Source: Acidobacteriota bacterium (GTDB lineage Bacteria; Acidobacteriota; Vicinamibacteria; Vicinamibacterales; SCN-69-37). Taken from it: a stretch of 64,000 nucleotides of DNA. Both the position numbers and the translations under genes were made by a program. Location: positions 124,001-188,000 of the forward strand of contig CANIII010000005.1 in NCBI GenBank assembly GCA_947467605.1, written 5' to 3'. The notes under the pieces are model-generated. The model was not told the origin of the DNA. It was given only the letters and a program-made list of their open reading frames with translations, and did not search any database. Numbering within the stretch: position 1 is the first letter of the stretch; each line of letters starts with the position of its first letter. Shown here one piece after another: positions 31,021-39,873 of this stretch.

Positions 31021-33114
31021 TCAGAAACTCACACCGTCCCAGACGCGAATCCGATCAATCACATCCCATTGCGTCAGTAAGTCCACGATCTCGATCCCGC
31101 GCACGACGTCACCAAAGACCGCGTACTTACCGTCGAGATGCGGCGCGGGCGCGAGCGCGATGAAGAACTGGCTGCCGCCTGAGTCTGCGCCATCGAGGGC
31201 CATGCCGACCGTGCCGCGGCGATAGGAAATCGCACTCAGTTCGTCGCGCAGCGTATATCCCGGTCCGCCTTCCCCATCGCCGCGATCATCGCCCGACTGC
31301 ACCACAAAACCTGGCACAACACGATGGATGCGCATGCCATTGAAGTAGCCCTTACGCGCCAACGTGACGAAACTCTGCACGGCCAACGGCGCATCCACCA
31401 CGTTCAACTCGATTTCGATCGTGCCGTACTTGGTCTCAATGAAGGCATGCGGCGAATAGGGTGGCCGCAGGAGCGCCGGCGACTCGTAATAGTCCGCCGG
31501 ATACCGGAGCGGTGCGGGGCGTTTCGGCTCAGCCGTCTTTTCGCCGAGGCCGTGCAGGAGTGCCGCTGCGCGGACACGAATCGACCAGTCGCCATCGGCC
31601 AGTGCGGCATGCAGCGTCGATGACGCGGCCTCGCTGCCAAGCTTCGCCAACGCGTCAATCGCCGCCGCACGAGCCGACGGGTTCACATCTGAGACACCAC
31701 GCGTGTACGCCGCGGCGATGCGCTCGGCGGCACCCGCCATCCTGCGCTCGCCCACGAGTCGCGCGGCCGTGCCACGCACGACAAAGTCCGGAGTATCAAG
31801 CGCAGCGAGCAGGCGCGCATCCACATCCGGCGCGCCGACCTTGGCCAGCGCCTCGAGCGCCGGCGCCTGCACGCGCGCATCCGTCTCGGCCGCGAGTTCC
31901 AACACCGCCGCCCGCACCCGATCCGGTTCCATCCTCGCCAACACGCCGGCCAGCGCGGCACGGACCGACCAATCCTTGTCGACACTGAGTCCGGACACGA
32001 CCAGCAGGAAGGCGTCGGCATCAACCTTGGCCGCTGCGGCAAGCGCGGCCGCGCGAAGCGGCGCCCACTTGTGACTGAAGAGGTCCGCCAATATGTCGAA
32101 CGCTTTCGCGTCGCCAATGTCCCCGAGCGCCACGACGGTCTCGAGCGAAAGATTCGGCGGCGTCGCCTGATCATCAAGCACTCGCTGAAGCACCGGAATG
32201 GACTCGGCATCTTTCAGCGCCGCCAGCAGGCGAACGGCGGCCACACGGAGGCGAACGTCAGCCGACCGGCGTTGCACGATCGCCCGCGCCGCGGTGATCC
32301 CGCCCGTGTCTTTGTAGGTACCGAGTCCCCGCAGCGCCGCGACCGGTGTGTTCACGCCGTCGACGTTGAGCAACAACTTCAAGGGCGCGGCCGCGCGCGT
32401 GTCGCCGACGCGTTGCAGGGCGACCGCGACCGGCCACCACGATGACACCGGCTGGCCGGACGCATCGAGCACGACCGTGGCCAGCGCATCAAACTGACGG
32501 AGCCTCGCTAGCGCGAGCACCGCAGCGCGGCACACTTCAATGTCATCCGCCATCGGCCAGCGCTCATCGTCAGGTGCGAGCGCGGCGATCTGTCCGCGAC
32601 AGCCGGCGGCCAGCGTGCCGATGGCTGTGCCAGCGGACGTGACGGCGTGCGAGGCGGACGGGCCGGCGGGCGGCTCGCCAATGAGAGCGAGCGCGTCGAT
32701 CGCGTGAGCGCGCACGGCGAGGTCGGCATCGCCAAGCGCGGCGATCAGCGCATCCGTGGCGGACGCGGCGTGCGATAGACCAAGAGCAAATGCCGCCGAT
32801 GCACGCACGTCCTTGTCGGTGTCGCCCAGCGCGCCGACCAGTGCAGGAATACCGGCCGCCATACCCACCCGGCCGACAGCCATCGCCGCGCGGCGCCGCA
32901 CACGCGGATCGGTGTCACTGATGAGCGTGAGCAAACTCGATCCAGCCCCGTCATCGAGCCATCGCTGATCTTCGAGTCTCAGGATCGTGCCCACGCGTCG
33001 GTCGAGCGAGAGGACGATGGGCGGTGGTGCCACGGTGACCGGCGCGGGCACGGGTGCAGACGCGCATGCGGGCAACGCAGCGAGCGCGAAGAGGATCCAA
33101 CGAGGTCGGCGCAT
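31021..33114 (-). CDS. HEAT-repeat lipoprotein with C-terminal cyclophilin (PPIase) domain
   Basis: A 697-residue protein with a lipoprotein-like signal (MRRPRWILFALAALPAC, lipobox LPAC). Residues about 60-540 are tandem HEAT-like alpha repeats, e.g. DPRVRRRAAMAVGRVGMAAG and DKDVRASAAFALGLSHA. From about 556 a cyclophilin-type peptidyl-prolyl isomerase domain starts (FIETKYGTIEIEL). It retains the catalytic FNGMRIHRVVPGFVVQSGD region and GSQFFIAL; the cyclosporin Trp position is His (PAPHLDGKYAVFG). It is therefore an envelope-anchored folding factor with a long protein-binding solenoid. The start at 33114 is chosen for the signal peptide; in-frame sequence upstream crosses the promoter of the divergent kinase gene. 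Confidence 0.85.
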   Translation of the reverse strand: MRRPRWILFALAALPACASAPVPAPVTVAPPPIVLSLDRRVGTILRLEDQRWLDDGAGSSLLTLISDTDPRVRRRAAMAVGRVGMAAGIPALVGALGDTDKDVRASAAFALGLSHAASATDALIAALGDADLAVRAHAIDALALIGEPPAGPSASHAVTSAGTAIGTLAAGCRGQIAALAPDDERWPMADDIEVCRAAVLALARLRQFDALATVVLDASGQPVSSWWPVAVALQRVGDTRAAAPLKLLLNVDGVNTPVAALRGLGTYKDTGGITAARAIVQRRSADVRLRVAAVRLLAALKDAESIPVLQRVLDDQATPPNLSLETVVALGDIGDAKAFDILADLFSHKWAPLRAAALAAAAKVDADAFLLVVSGLSVDKDWSVRAALAGVLARMEPDRVRAAVLELAAETDARVQAPALEALAKVGAPDVDARLLAALDTPDFVVRGTAARLVGERRMAGAAERIAAAYTRGVSDVNPSARAAAIDALAKLGSEAASSTLHAALADGDWSIRVRAAALLHGLGEKTAEPKRPAPLRYPADYYESPALLRPPYSPHAFIETKYGTIEIELNVVDAPLAVQSFVTLARKGYFNGMRIHRVVPGFVVQSGDDRGDGEGGPGYTLRDELSAISYRRGTVGMALDGADSGGSQFFIALAPAPHLDGKYAVFGDVVRGIEIVDLLTQWDVIDRIRVWDGVSF

Positions 33115-33141
33115 GAGATTCTCAATGGTAGCCCACGCGAT

Positions 33142-33150
33142 TGGTATACT
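33142..33150 (+). promoter_or_regulatory. Extended -10 promoter of the deoxynucleoside kinase gene
   Basis: TGGTATACT is a TGn-extended -10 element. It ends 10 nt before the GTG at 33161, so the transcript would have about a 4-nt leader. Confidence 0.5.
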
Positions 33151-33160
33151 TTGGCCTCGC

Positions 33161-33814
33161 GTGGACTTCCGATACCTCGCCATCGAAGGGCCGATCGGAC
33201 TCGGCAAGACCGCGCTGGCCGAGCGCCTCGGCGCGCGTCTCGACGCCACGGTGGTCCTCGACGAGGCGGAGAATCCATTTCTCGACGCGTTCTACGAGGG
33301 TCGGCCGGGCGCCGCCTTCCAGTCGCAGCTCTTCTACACACTGCAGCGGCATCGCCAGCAGCTGTCGCTGCGACAGGGTGACCTCTTCAGCCAGACCGTC
33401 GTCGCCGACTACCTCTTTGATCGCGACCGGATTTACGCGTTCATGAACCTCGACGACAACGAATTGTTCATCTATCAACGCCTGTACGACCTGCTCGCCC
33501 GGGACCTGTCGGCGCCGGACCTGGTCATCTACCTGCAGACACCGACCGATCTGCTGCGCAAGCGCATCAAGGAGCGCGCGCGGCGTCAGGCAGAGCCAGC
33601 CGCCAATGTGCCCGGCGACGAGTACCTCGCCGAGCTCAATGAGGCGTACAACCATTTCTTCTTCCACTACACCGCGACACCACTGCTCGTCGTCGAGACG
33701 ACGCAGTTCGATCTGTCCTGGGGCGATGACGCCCTCGACGACCTGCTCAAGCAGGTGCACTCGATGACGCACGGCACGCGGTACTACGTGCCGCGGACCA
33801 GCGGCGGCGCGTGA
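33161..33814 (+). CDS. Deoxynucleoside kinase (deoxyguanosine/deoxyadenosine kinase type)
   Basis: A 217-residue deoxynucleoside kinase that phosphorylates deoxynucleosides for nucleotide salvage. The P-loop is EGPIGLGKTALAERL. Substrate-site elements include FQSQLFYTLQRHRQQL, VADYLFDRDRIYA (DR motif) and YDLLARDLSAPDLVIYLQTP. The LID region RKRIKERARRQ follows. The GTG at 33161 (MDFRYLAIEGPIG) gives the standard length; an ATG at 33125 would overlap the promoter. The substrate preference cannot be read. It heads the run to accD, folC and lptD. Confidence 0.85.
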   Translation: MDFRYLAIEGPIGLGKTALAERLGARLDATVVLDEAENPFLDAFYEGRPGAAFQSQLFYTLQRHRQQLSLRQGDLFSQTVVADYLFDRDRIYAFMNLDDNELFIYQRLYDLLARDLSAPDLVIYLQTPTDLLRKRIKERARRQAEPAANVPGDEYLAELNEAYNHFFFHYTATPLLVVETTQFDLSWGDDALDDLLKQVHSMTHGTRYYVPRTSGGA

Positions 33815-33838
33815 CTTCCGGCCAAGTCCGTCCAAGAT

Positions 33839-33847
33839 TGATAAGCT
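33839..33847 (+). promoter_or_regulatory. Extended -10 promoter of accD
   Basis: TGATAAGCT is a TGn-extended -10 element (hexamer TAAGCT) that ends 9 nt before the accD ATG. A near-leaderless transcript is implied. accD could also be read from the upstream kinase gene. Confidence 0.35.
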
Positions 33848-33856
33848 GAACCCATC

Positions 33857-34720
33857 ATGGCGTGGTTCAAACGTACCCGGCGACCGATCACCGCTCCTGC
33901 GGACAAGGCCAGTCGTGTGCCCGAGGGATTGTGGGTCAAGTGCCCGTCGTGCGGGCAGATCCTCTACAACAAGGATCTGGTCGCCAACCTGCAGGTCTGC
34001 ACCAAGTGCGCCCATCATTTCCGGATGAATGCCGCGGAACGTCTCTCGGTGCTCTTCGACGGCGAGTATCAGATCCATGACGCCGGCCTCCGCTCGAACG
34101 ATCCGCTGTCATTCACGGACACCAAGCCGTACCGCAAACGTCTCGACGCCAGCATCAAGGCGACGGGCCTGAACGACGCCGTGATCTCTGCCACGGGACA
34201 CCTCGACGGCATCCCCACGACCATCGCCGCCATGGAATATGCGTTTATCGGTGGCAGCATGGGCGTGGTGGTCGGTGAATCGATTACACGCGCGATCGAA
34301 CGCGCCATCGGTGCGCGGCAGCCCGTGATCATCGTGTGCTGCTCGGGCGGCGCGCGCATGATGGAAGGCACGTTGTCGCTCATGCAAATGGCGAAGATCA
34401 GTGCGGCACTCGGCCGTCTCGATCGCGCCGGCCTCCCGTACATCTCGGTCCTCACCGATCCGACGACCGGTGGTGTAACGGCGAGCTACGCGATGCTGGG
34501 AGATCTCAACATTGCTGAGCCGAAAGCACTGATCGGCTTTGCCGGTCCGCGCGTCATTGAGCAGACCATTCGCCAGAAGCTGCCGGAAGGGTTTCAGCGC
34601 AGCGAGTTCCTCCTCAACAAGGGCATGATCGATGTCGTCGTGGATCGCCGCGAGATGAAGGGCACGATTGCGCGCGCGCTGCGCGTGATGCTCGGCCTGC
34701 CGACCGCCGCCCCCGCATGA
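33857..34720 (+). CDS. accD: Acetyl-CoA carboxylase carboxyltransferase subunit beta
   Basis: A 287-residue AccD. The N-terminal zinc ribbon has four cysteines (CPSCGQ and CTKCAHH), and the carboxyltransferase core contains GSMGVVVGESITRAIERAI, CCSGGARMMEGTLSLMQMAK and LTDPTTGGVTASYAMLGD. With AccA it carries out the transcarboxylation of biotin to acetyl-CoA, the committed step of fatty acid synthesis. The ATG at 33857 fits. It overlaps folC by 4 nt, giving the conserved accD-folC pair. Confidence 0.97.
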   Translation: MAWFKRTRRPITAPADKASRVPEGLWVKCPSCGQILYNKDLVANLQVCTKCAHHFRMNAAERLSVLFDGEYQIHDAGLRSNDPLSFTDTKPYRKRLDASIKATGLNDAVISATGHLDGIPTTIAAMEYAFIGGSMGVVVGESITRAIERAIGARQPVIIVCCSGGARMMEGTLSLMQMAKISAALGRLDRAGLPYISVLTDPTTGGVTASYAMLGDLNIAEPKALIGFAGPRVIEQTIRQKLPEGFQRSEFLLNKGMIDVVVDRREMKGTIARALRVMLGLPTAAPA

Positions 34721-35997
34721 CCGACCGCGAGTATCTGTTCTCGCTCGAACAGATCGGCATCAAACTCGGCCTCGAACAGATCCGCCTCCTGCTCCACGCG
34801 CTCGACCGGCCCGACCTCGCCTTCCCGTCCATCGTCATTGCCGGCACGAACGGCAAGGGGTCGGTCACGGCGATGTTGGAGCGCGGCCTGCGCGCCGCGG
34901 GGTACCGCACGGGTCGGTACACCTCGCCGCACCTGACACACATTGAGGAACGCGTCGCGATTGACGGCGTGTCGATTGCCCCGGAGACCTTTGACCGCTT
35001 GGCGGCGAAGATCCGCGAGGCGGCCCAGACGCTGCCATTTCCGCCGTCATTTTTTGAAGCCACCACGGCCCTGGCGCTGGAGGCCTTTCGCGAAGGCGGA
35101 GTCGATATCGCCGTGCTGGAAGTCGGGCTGGGCGGGAGGCTCGATGCGGCCAACGCGGTCGCCCCCGCGCTGTCGATCATCACGTCGATCGATCTGGACC
35201 ATCAGCAATACCTGGGCGACTCGATCGAAAAGATCGCCGCCGAGAAGGCCGGAATCATCAAGCCCGGCGTCTCAATTGTGCTTGGCTCCAACTCGGATGC
35301 GGTGCGCGCGGTGATCGGGCAGGTCGCCCACGATCTCAGGTCCGCGTTGATCTATGCCCCCGACGGCGTCGCCACGCGCGTCTCGATGCAGGATGGCGTC
35401 ACGTCGATGACGATCAAGACGCCAGCCGGCACGATGACCGATGTGCGGCTGGGCCTGCGCGGCCGGCACCAGATCGACAACGCCGTCACGGTTGTGCGCG
35501 CCCTCGAGGCGCTCGACCTGCATTCACGCCACTCGGTGCCCGCGTCTGCTCGGCGCGCCGCCCTTGAAGGGGTGAGGTGGCCCGCACGACTCGAGATGCG
35601 GCACTGGCGCGACAGCGAAGCGAACGCGCCGGTCGACGTACTGATCGACGGCGCTCACAACCCTGCTGGTGCGCGCGCCCTGGCCGCGTACCTCAGCGAA
35701 GCGTTCGGTCGGCGTCTGCCCATCATCTTTGCGGCGATGCACGACAAAGATCTTGACGGCCTCGTCTGCGCGCTGGCGGCGAGTGCCTCCGCGTTTGTCT
35801 GCACGAGGCTGCAGTCGCCGCGCGCAGCAGATCCACGCGAGTTGACCGCTCGCATCGCCGCGCTCGCACCGCGCGTCACCGTTCTGGCCACCGACACAGC
35901 CGCGGCCGCGTTGGCAGCGGCCGCGCCGCTGGGCCAACCGGTCGTTGTGGCAGGATCGCTCTACCTCGCGGGCGAGATCCGCGAACTCCTGTCGTAA
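34717..35997 (+). CDS. folC: Folylpolyglutamate synthase / dihydrofolate synthase
   Basis: A 426-residue Mur-ligase family enzyme that adds glutamate to dihydropteroate and/or folates. The P-loop is IVIAGTNGKGSVTAMLERGL. Next come TSPHLTHIEERVAIDG, the ATP/Mg segment LEVGLGGRLDAANAV, TSIDLDHQQYLGDSIEKIA and DGAHNPAGARALAAYL. It starts with ATGA overlap at the accD stop, so translation is coupled. Its stop TAA is part of a TAAACT box 11 nt ahead of lptD. Confidence 0.93.
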   Translation: MTDREYLFSLEQIGIKLGLEQIRLLLHALDRPDLAFPSIVIAGTNGKGSVTAMLERGLRAAGYRTGRYTSPHLTHIEERVAIDGVSIAPETFDRLAAKIREAAQTLPFPPSFFEATTALALEAFREGGVDIAVLEVGLGGRLDAANAVAPALSIITSIDLDHQQYLGDSIEKIAAEKAGIIKPGVSIVLGSNSDAVRAVIGQVAHDLRSALIYAPDGVATRVSMQDGVTSMTIKTPAGTMTDVRLGLRGRHQIDNAVTVVRALEALDLHSRHSVPASARRAALEGVRWPARLEMRHWRDSEANAPVDVLIDGAHNPAGARALAAYLSEAFGRRLPIIFAAMHDKDLDGLVCALAASASAFVCTRLQSPRAADPRELTARIAALAPRVTVLATDTAAAALAAAAPLGQPVVVAGSLYLAGEIRELLS

Positions 35998-36010
35998 ACT
36001 TGAGGCCCGC

Positions 36011-38347
36011 ATGTCTCGCGCAATCGCCACGCTGCTGTTGAGCCTCACCGTCGCCACGGCCTGGCCCGCGACAGCCAGTGCGCAGGTGTTGACGTCGTGC
36101 ACGAAAGCGAGATCGGTGACGCCGGCGGCTCAGCAAGTGCCGCTCGCTGAAGGCGCCGATCCGAAGACGCCACGTCCGTGGGTGGCCAAGGGCGATCCGA
36201 ACAGCCTGACGCCGTACGTCGTCATCATCTGCGACACCGCACAGTTCTTCGCGGATGAGGTTGAGGTATATCAGGAACTCAACCTCATGAAAGCGCGCGG
36301 GCACGTCTCCTACATCGACGGCACCGAACGCATCAGCGCGGATCGCGTTGAGTTCAACATGAAGACCAAGCTCGGCACGTTCTGGAACGCGCAGGGCATC
36401 ATGGGCATTGCCGGCAAAGCTGACCCACGATCGATCCTCGGCGCGACCGAAGCCGACGCGTTCTTCTTTGGCGAGGAGATCGAGATCATCGGCCCGCAGA
36501 AGTACCGGCTGAAGAACGGACAGTTCACCACGTGCGTGCAACCGACGCCCCGCTGGGATCTCAAGGCCGCCAATGTCGTGATCGTCAAAGACCGCCGGGC
36601 CGTCATGAGCAACGTCGTCATGCGGATCAAGGGCGTGCCGGTGATGTATTTGCCCTGGTTCTACTACCCCATCAACAAGGAGGGCCGCGCCACCGGCTTT
36701 CTGATGCCGAACTACGGCACCGACACCTTACGTGGACAGACGATCAGTGCGGGGTTCTTCTGGGCGATGGGCCGCAGTGCTGACGCCACGTTGCACTACG
36801 AGTACGCGTCGAAGGCTGGCCAGGGCTACGGCGGCGAGTTCCGTTATGTCCAGGCACCCGGGTCAGAAGGCTCGGCGCGCCTGGCGATCTTCAACGGATC
36901 GGATGCGGTCGATTCGGTCTTCAAGGGCCGTACCTTTCAGATCTCGACGGCCATCACGCAGCGGCTCCCGGCCCGGCTTGAGCTGCGAGGCGTCGTCGAC
37001 TACAGCAGCAGCATCTTCACGCAACAGATCTCGCAGCAGAGTTTGGCCGCGGCCACATCGAGCACGCGCTCGGCCGCCGCGAATTTGCGCGGGTCGTACG
37101 GCCGCGTACTCGTGGATGGCGAGGCCGGGTTTGTCGATACGTTCTTCACATCGACCACCGGCACGCGCACCGGGTCCGCGCCACGTATCGGCGTGACGCT
37201 GTCGCAGGCGCCGATCGGCGCGAGCAAGATCTACTTCGGCGTGACCACCAACTTCGCGGAAATCATCCGGCAGAATCAGGTCGGCGATCCCCTCACGAGC
37301 ATGAACGTGGCCCGCTTCGACGTGAATCCGGTCGTGCGGGCGCCGATCGGCCATCTGTCGTTTCTCTCGATCACGACCACGGCCGGATACCGATTTACGA
37401 CCTGGAGCCAGCGTCTGGTCACGGCCACCACGCAGGCGCCGATACCGATCCACCGACAGTTGCTCGATCTGCGTGCGGATGTCGCGGGTCCAACGTTCAC
37501 GCGCATCTTCGACACACCGAACAGCAACTACGCGAAGCGCTGGAAGCACGTGATTCAGCCGACGTTCTCGATTTCCAAGACGACGGAATTCAAGATCGCC
37601 GATTTCAATGTGGTGCCCAAGAATGATGGCATCGACACCATTTTCGGCGGCGTGACGAACCTGTCGTACGGCATCGCGAATCGGCTGCTCGCCAAGCGCG
37701 CCTCGGCGCCGGGTGGGCCGGCGGTCGCCCAGGAAGTGGCGTCGATCCAGGTGCAGCAGACCTACTACACGAATGCGGCGGCGAGCTATTACGACACGAC
37801 CTACCAGTCGAGCCCGTACGTTTCGGCGACGGCGATCCCGAGCAAGTTCTCGCCGGTGGCGATCACGGCGACCGTGCAGCCGGCGACCGGCATCAACCTC
37901 AGCGGCCGGTCGGAATACAACATGACGTACAAGGCATTTAGCGGCGTCAGCGTCGGAACCGGCATCACCACGCCCGTCTTCGGCGTCAACGCCAGCTGGG
38001 CCAAACAGGACACACTGTCGCTCTCGACGGTGGCGGCCACCCTCGGCCAGACGATCAAGACGGCCGCGTATCACTCGATCACCACGCAGACGGCGATCCA
38101 CACCGTCGACCGTCGCTTCAACGCATCGTGGGCGTGGAGCTACGACATCCAACGCAAACAACAGCTGCAACAACGCTACACGGCCTCGTACCTGTCACAG
38201 TGCTGCGGCATCGCCATGGAATATCAGATCTACAACTACGGCACGCTGGCGGTCGGTGGCGTGCAGGAAAACAAGCGTTTCAACCTGTCGTTTTCGTTAG
38301 CCGGGATCGGCACGTTCGCCAACCTGCTCGGTGTTTTTGGGAGATAA
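36011..38347 (+). CDS. lptD: LPS-assembly protein LptD
   Basis: A 778-residue outer-membrane protein that inserts lipopolysaccharide into the outer leaflet. The start at 36011 yields a signal peptide (MSRAIATLLLSLTVATAWPA, with ATASAQ cleavage region). An N-terminal OstA/LptA-like jellyroll holds LNLMKARGHVSYIDGTERISADRVEF and MSNVVMRIKGVPVMYLPWFYYPI, the LptD signature. The rest is a beta-barrel domain rich in alternating aromatic residues that ends in FANLLGVFGR. Cysteines near the N-terminus and in YLSQCCGIAMEY near the C-terminus match the LptD disulphide pattern. Its presence implies an LPS-bearing outer membrane. Confidence 0.93.
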   Translation: MSRAIATLLLSLTVATAWPATASAQVLTSCTKARSVTPAAQQVPLAEGADPKTPRPWVAKGDPNSLTPYVVIICDTAQFFADEVEVYQELNLMKARGHVSYIDGTERISADRVEFNMKTKLGTFWNAQGIMGIAGKADPRSILGATEADAFFFGEEIEIIGPQKYRLKNGQFTTCVQPTPRWDLKAANVVIVKDRRAVMSNVVMRIKGVPVMYLPWFYYPINKEGRATGFLMPNYGTDTLRGQTISAGFFWAMGRSADATLHYEYASKAGQGYGGEFRYVQAPGSEGSARLAIFNGSDAVDSVFKGRTFQISTAITQRLPARLELRGVVDYSSSIFTQQISQQSLAAATSSTRSAAANLRGSYGRVLVDGEAGFVDTFFTSTTGTRTGSAPRIGVTLSQAPIGASKIYFGVTTNFAEIIRQNQVGDPLTSMNVARFDVNPVVRAPIGHLSFLSITTTAGYRFTTWSQRLVTATTQAPIPIHRQLLDLRADVAGPTFTRIFDTPNSNYAKRWKHVIQPTFSISKTTEFKIADFNVVPKNDGIDTIFGGVTNLSYGIANRLLAKRASAPGGPAVAQEVASIQVQQTYYTNAAASYYDTTYQSSPYVSATAIPSKFSPVAITATVQPATGINLSGRSEYNMTYKAFSGVSVGTGITTPVFGVNASWAKQDTLSLSTVAATLGQTIKTAAYHSITTQTAIHTVDRRFNASWAWSYDIQRKQQLQQRYTASYLSQCCGIAMEYQIYNYGTLAVGGVQENKRFNLSFSLAGIGTFANLLGVFGR

Positions 38348-38358
38348 TGGTCGGGCTT

Positions 38359-38853
38359 ATGGCCGACCCCAAACCTTACGCGCTGGTGAAGCACCCGCGT
38401 ATTCATGACGTGCGCACCAAGGCGCTGCGGGTGATGCCCGATGAGCGCGGCTTCTTGATGGAAATTCTGCGCGCTGATGACAGCGATCTCTTCACGAAAT
38501 TCGGCCAGGTCTACGTCTCGGCTACCTACCCGGGTGTCGTCAAGGCGTGGCACTACCACAAGGTACAAGTGGATCATTTCGCCTGCGTCGCCGGCATGAT
38601 CAAGCTCGTGCTCGTGGATACACGCGATGACTCGCCGACGAAGGATTCTGTGAACGAGTTCTACATCGGCACACAGAACCCGACGCTCGTGCAGATTCCG
38701 GCCGGCGTCTATCACGGCTGGAAGTGCGTGAGCGACGAGATGTCGCTGGTCGTCAACGTGCCGACCGAGCCGTATCACTACGCCGCGCCCGACGAATACC
38801 GCATCGACCCGCACGGCACTCTGCCGTACGACTGGACGCGCAAAGATGGTTAA
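38359..38853 (+). CDS. rfbC: dTDP-4-dehydrorhamnose 3,5-epimerase family protein (cupin)
   Basis: A 164-residue cupin of the RmlC family. Conserved parts are RVMPDERGFLMEILRADD, VYVSATYPGVVKAWHYHKVQVDHFACV, with the catalytic His in AWHYHK, and VQIPAGVYHGWKCVS. It is a shorter, divergent branch than canonical RmlC, so the sugar product is uncertain. The start is ATG 38359 (MADPKPYALV); an ATG at 38347 overlapping the lptD stop (TAATG) would add MVGL. It overlaps rfbB by 8 nt. Confidence 0.8.
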   Translation: MADPKPYALVKHPRIHDVRTKALRVMPDERGFLMEILRADDSDLFTKFGQVYVSATYPGVVKAWHYHKVQVDHFACVAGMIKLVLVDTRDDSPTKDSVNEFYIGTQNPTLVQIPAGVYHGWKCVSDEMSLVVNVPTEPYHYAAPDEYRIDPHGTLPYDWTRKDG

Positions 38854-39868
38854 GGTGCTCGTCACCGGCGGCGCCGGCTTCATTGGCTCGAACTTCGTAC
38901 GGTGGGCGCATCGGGTGCATCCCGACTGGCACATCACGACGCTCGACAAACTCACCTACGCCGGCCGACTCGAAAATCTCAAAGAGGTGATGGAGAGCCC
39001 GCGGCACGTGTTCGTCAAGGGCGACATCGCGGACGCCGCGATTGCCGCACCGCTCGTCAAGCAGTCGAACATTGTCGTGAATTTCGCTGCGGAAACGCAC
39101 GTCGACCGCTCGATCCTGTCCGCGGGCGAGTTTATCCAGACCGACATCTTCGGCACGTTCGTGTTGCTCGAAGCGGCGCGCGAGGCGAAGGACCTGAAAG
39201 TGTTCGTCCAGATTTCGACCGATGAGGTCTACGGCAGCGTGGCCACCGGCGAGAGCACCGAAACGGATGAGCTGAAGCCGCGCAATCCGTATTCGGCATC
39301 GAAGGCCGGCGCCGACCGGCTGGCGTACAGCTACTGGGCGACGTATCAGGTGCCGGTGATCATCACGCGCGCGTCGAACAACTACGGCGCGAACCAGTTT
39401 CCGGAAAAAGTCATTCCGCTGTTCATCACGAATGCGATCGACAACATTCAGGTGCCGCTCTACGGCGACGGGCTGAACATCCGTGACTGGCTGCATGTCG
39501 AAGATCACTGCAGCGGCGTCGATCTGCTGATCGAAAAGGGCACGCCCGGCGAGGTGTACAACATCGGCGGCGGTAACGAAGTGACCAACATCGACCTCAC
39601 CCACCGGATCCTCGCATTGACGGGCCGGACAGACGCGCTGATCAAGCGCGTCGCGGATCGACCGGGACACGATCGACGCTACTGCCTCAATACGTCCAAG
39701 CTGAAGAGTCTGGGATGGGCGCCGAAGGCGCAGTGGGAGTCGGGATTCGCAGAAACGGTGCAGTGGTACCGTGAGAACGAGTGGTGGTGGCGCCCGATCA
39801 AGGAAAATGATCCGGCCTTCCGCGAGTACTACAAAACGCAGTACGCCAATCGCGCACCGCACGCCTGA
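38846..39868 (+). CDS. rfbB: dTDP-glucose 4,6-dehydratase
   Basis: A 340-residue extended SDR. The NAD-binding motif is TGGAGFIGSNF, the catalytic region is ISTDEVYGS with the Asp-Glu pair, the YSASKAGAD tetrad contributes Tyr and Lys, and GLNIRDWLHVEDHCSGVDLL is the substrate-site signature. It converts dTDP-glucose to dTDP-4-keto-6-deoxyglucose, the branch point to rhamnose and other deoxy sugars. The start overlaps the preceding epimerase gene. No rfbA or rfbD is in the window. Confidence 0.95.
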   Translation: MVKVLVTGGAGFIGSNFVRWAHRVHPDWHITTLDKLTYAGRLENLKEVMESPRHVFVKGDIADAAIAAPLVKQSNIVVNFAAETHVDRSILSAGEFIQTDIFGTFVLLEAAREAKDLKVFVQISTDEVYGSVATGESTETDELKPRNPYSASKAGADRLAYSYWATYQVPVIITRASNNYGANQFPEKVIPLFITNAIDNIQVPLYGDGLNIRDWLHVEDHCSGVDLLIEKGTPGEVYNIGGGNEVTNIDLTHRILALTGRTDALIKRVADRPGHDRRYCLNTSKLKSLGWAPKAQWESGFAETVQWYRENEWWWRPIKENDPAFREYYKTQYANRAPHA

Positions 39869-39873
39869 CCCTG

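Noticed and set aside
30830-31225. A plus-strand frame that overlaps the tiny Lys-rich ORF, the terminator and the HEAT gene
   Set aside because: It runs through a strong terminator and antisense to a conserved gene, and its translation is low-complexity.
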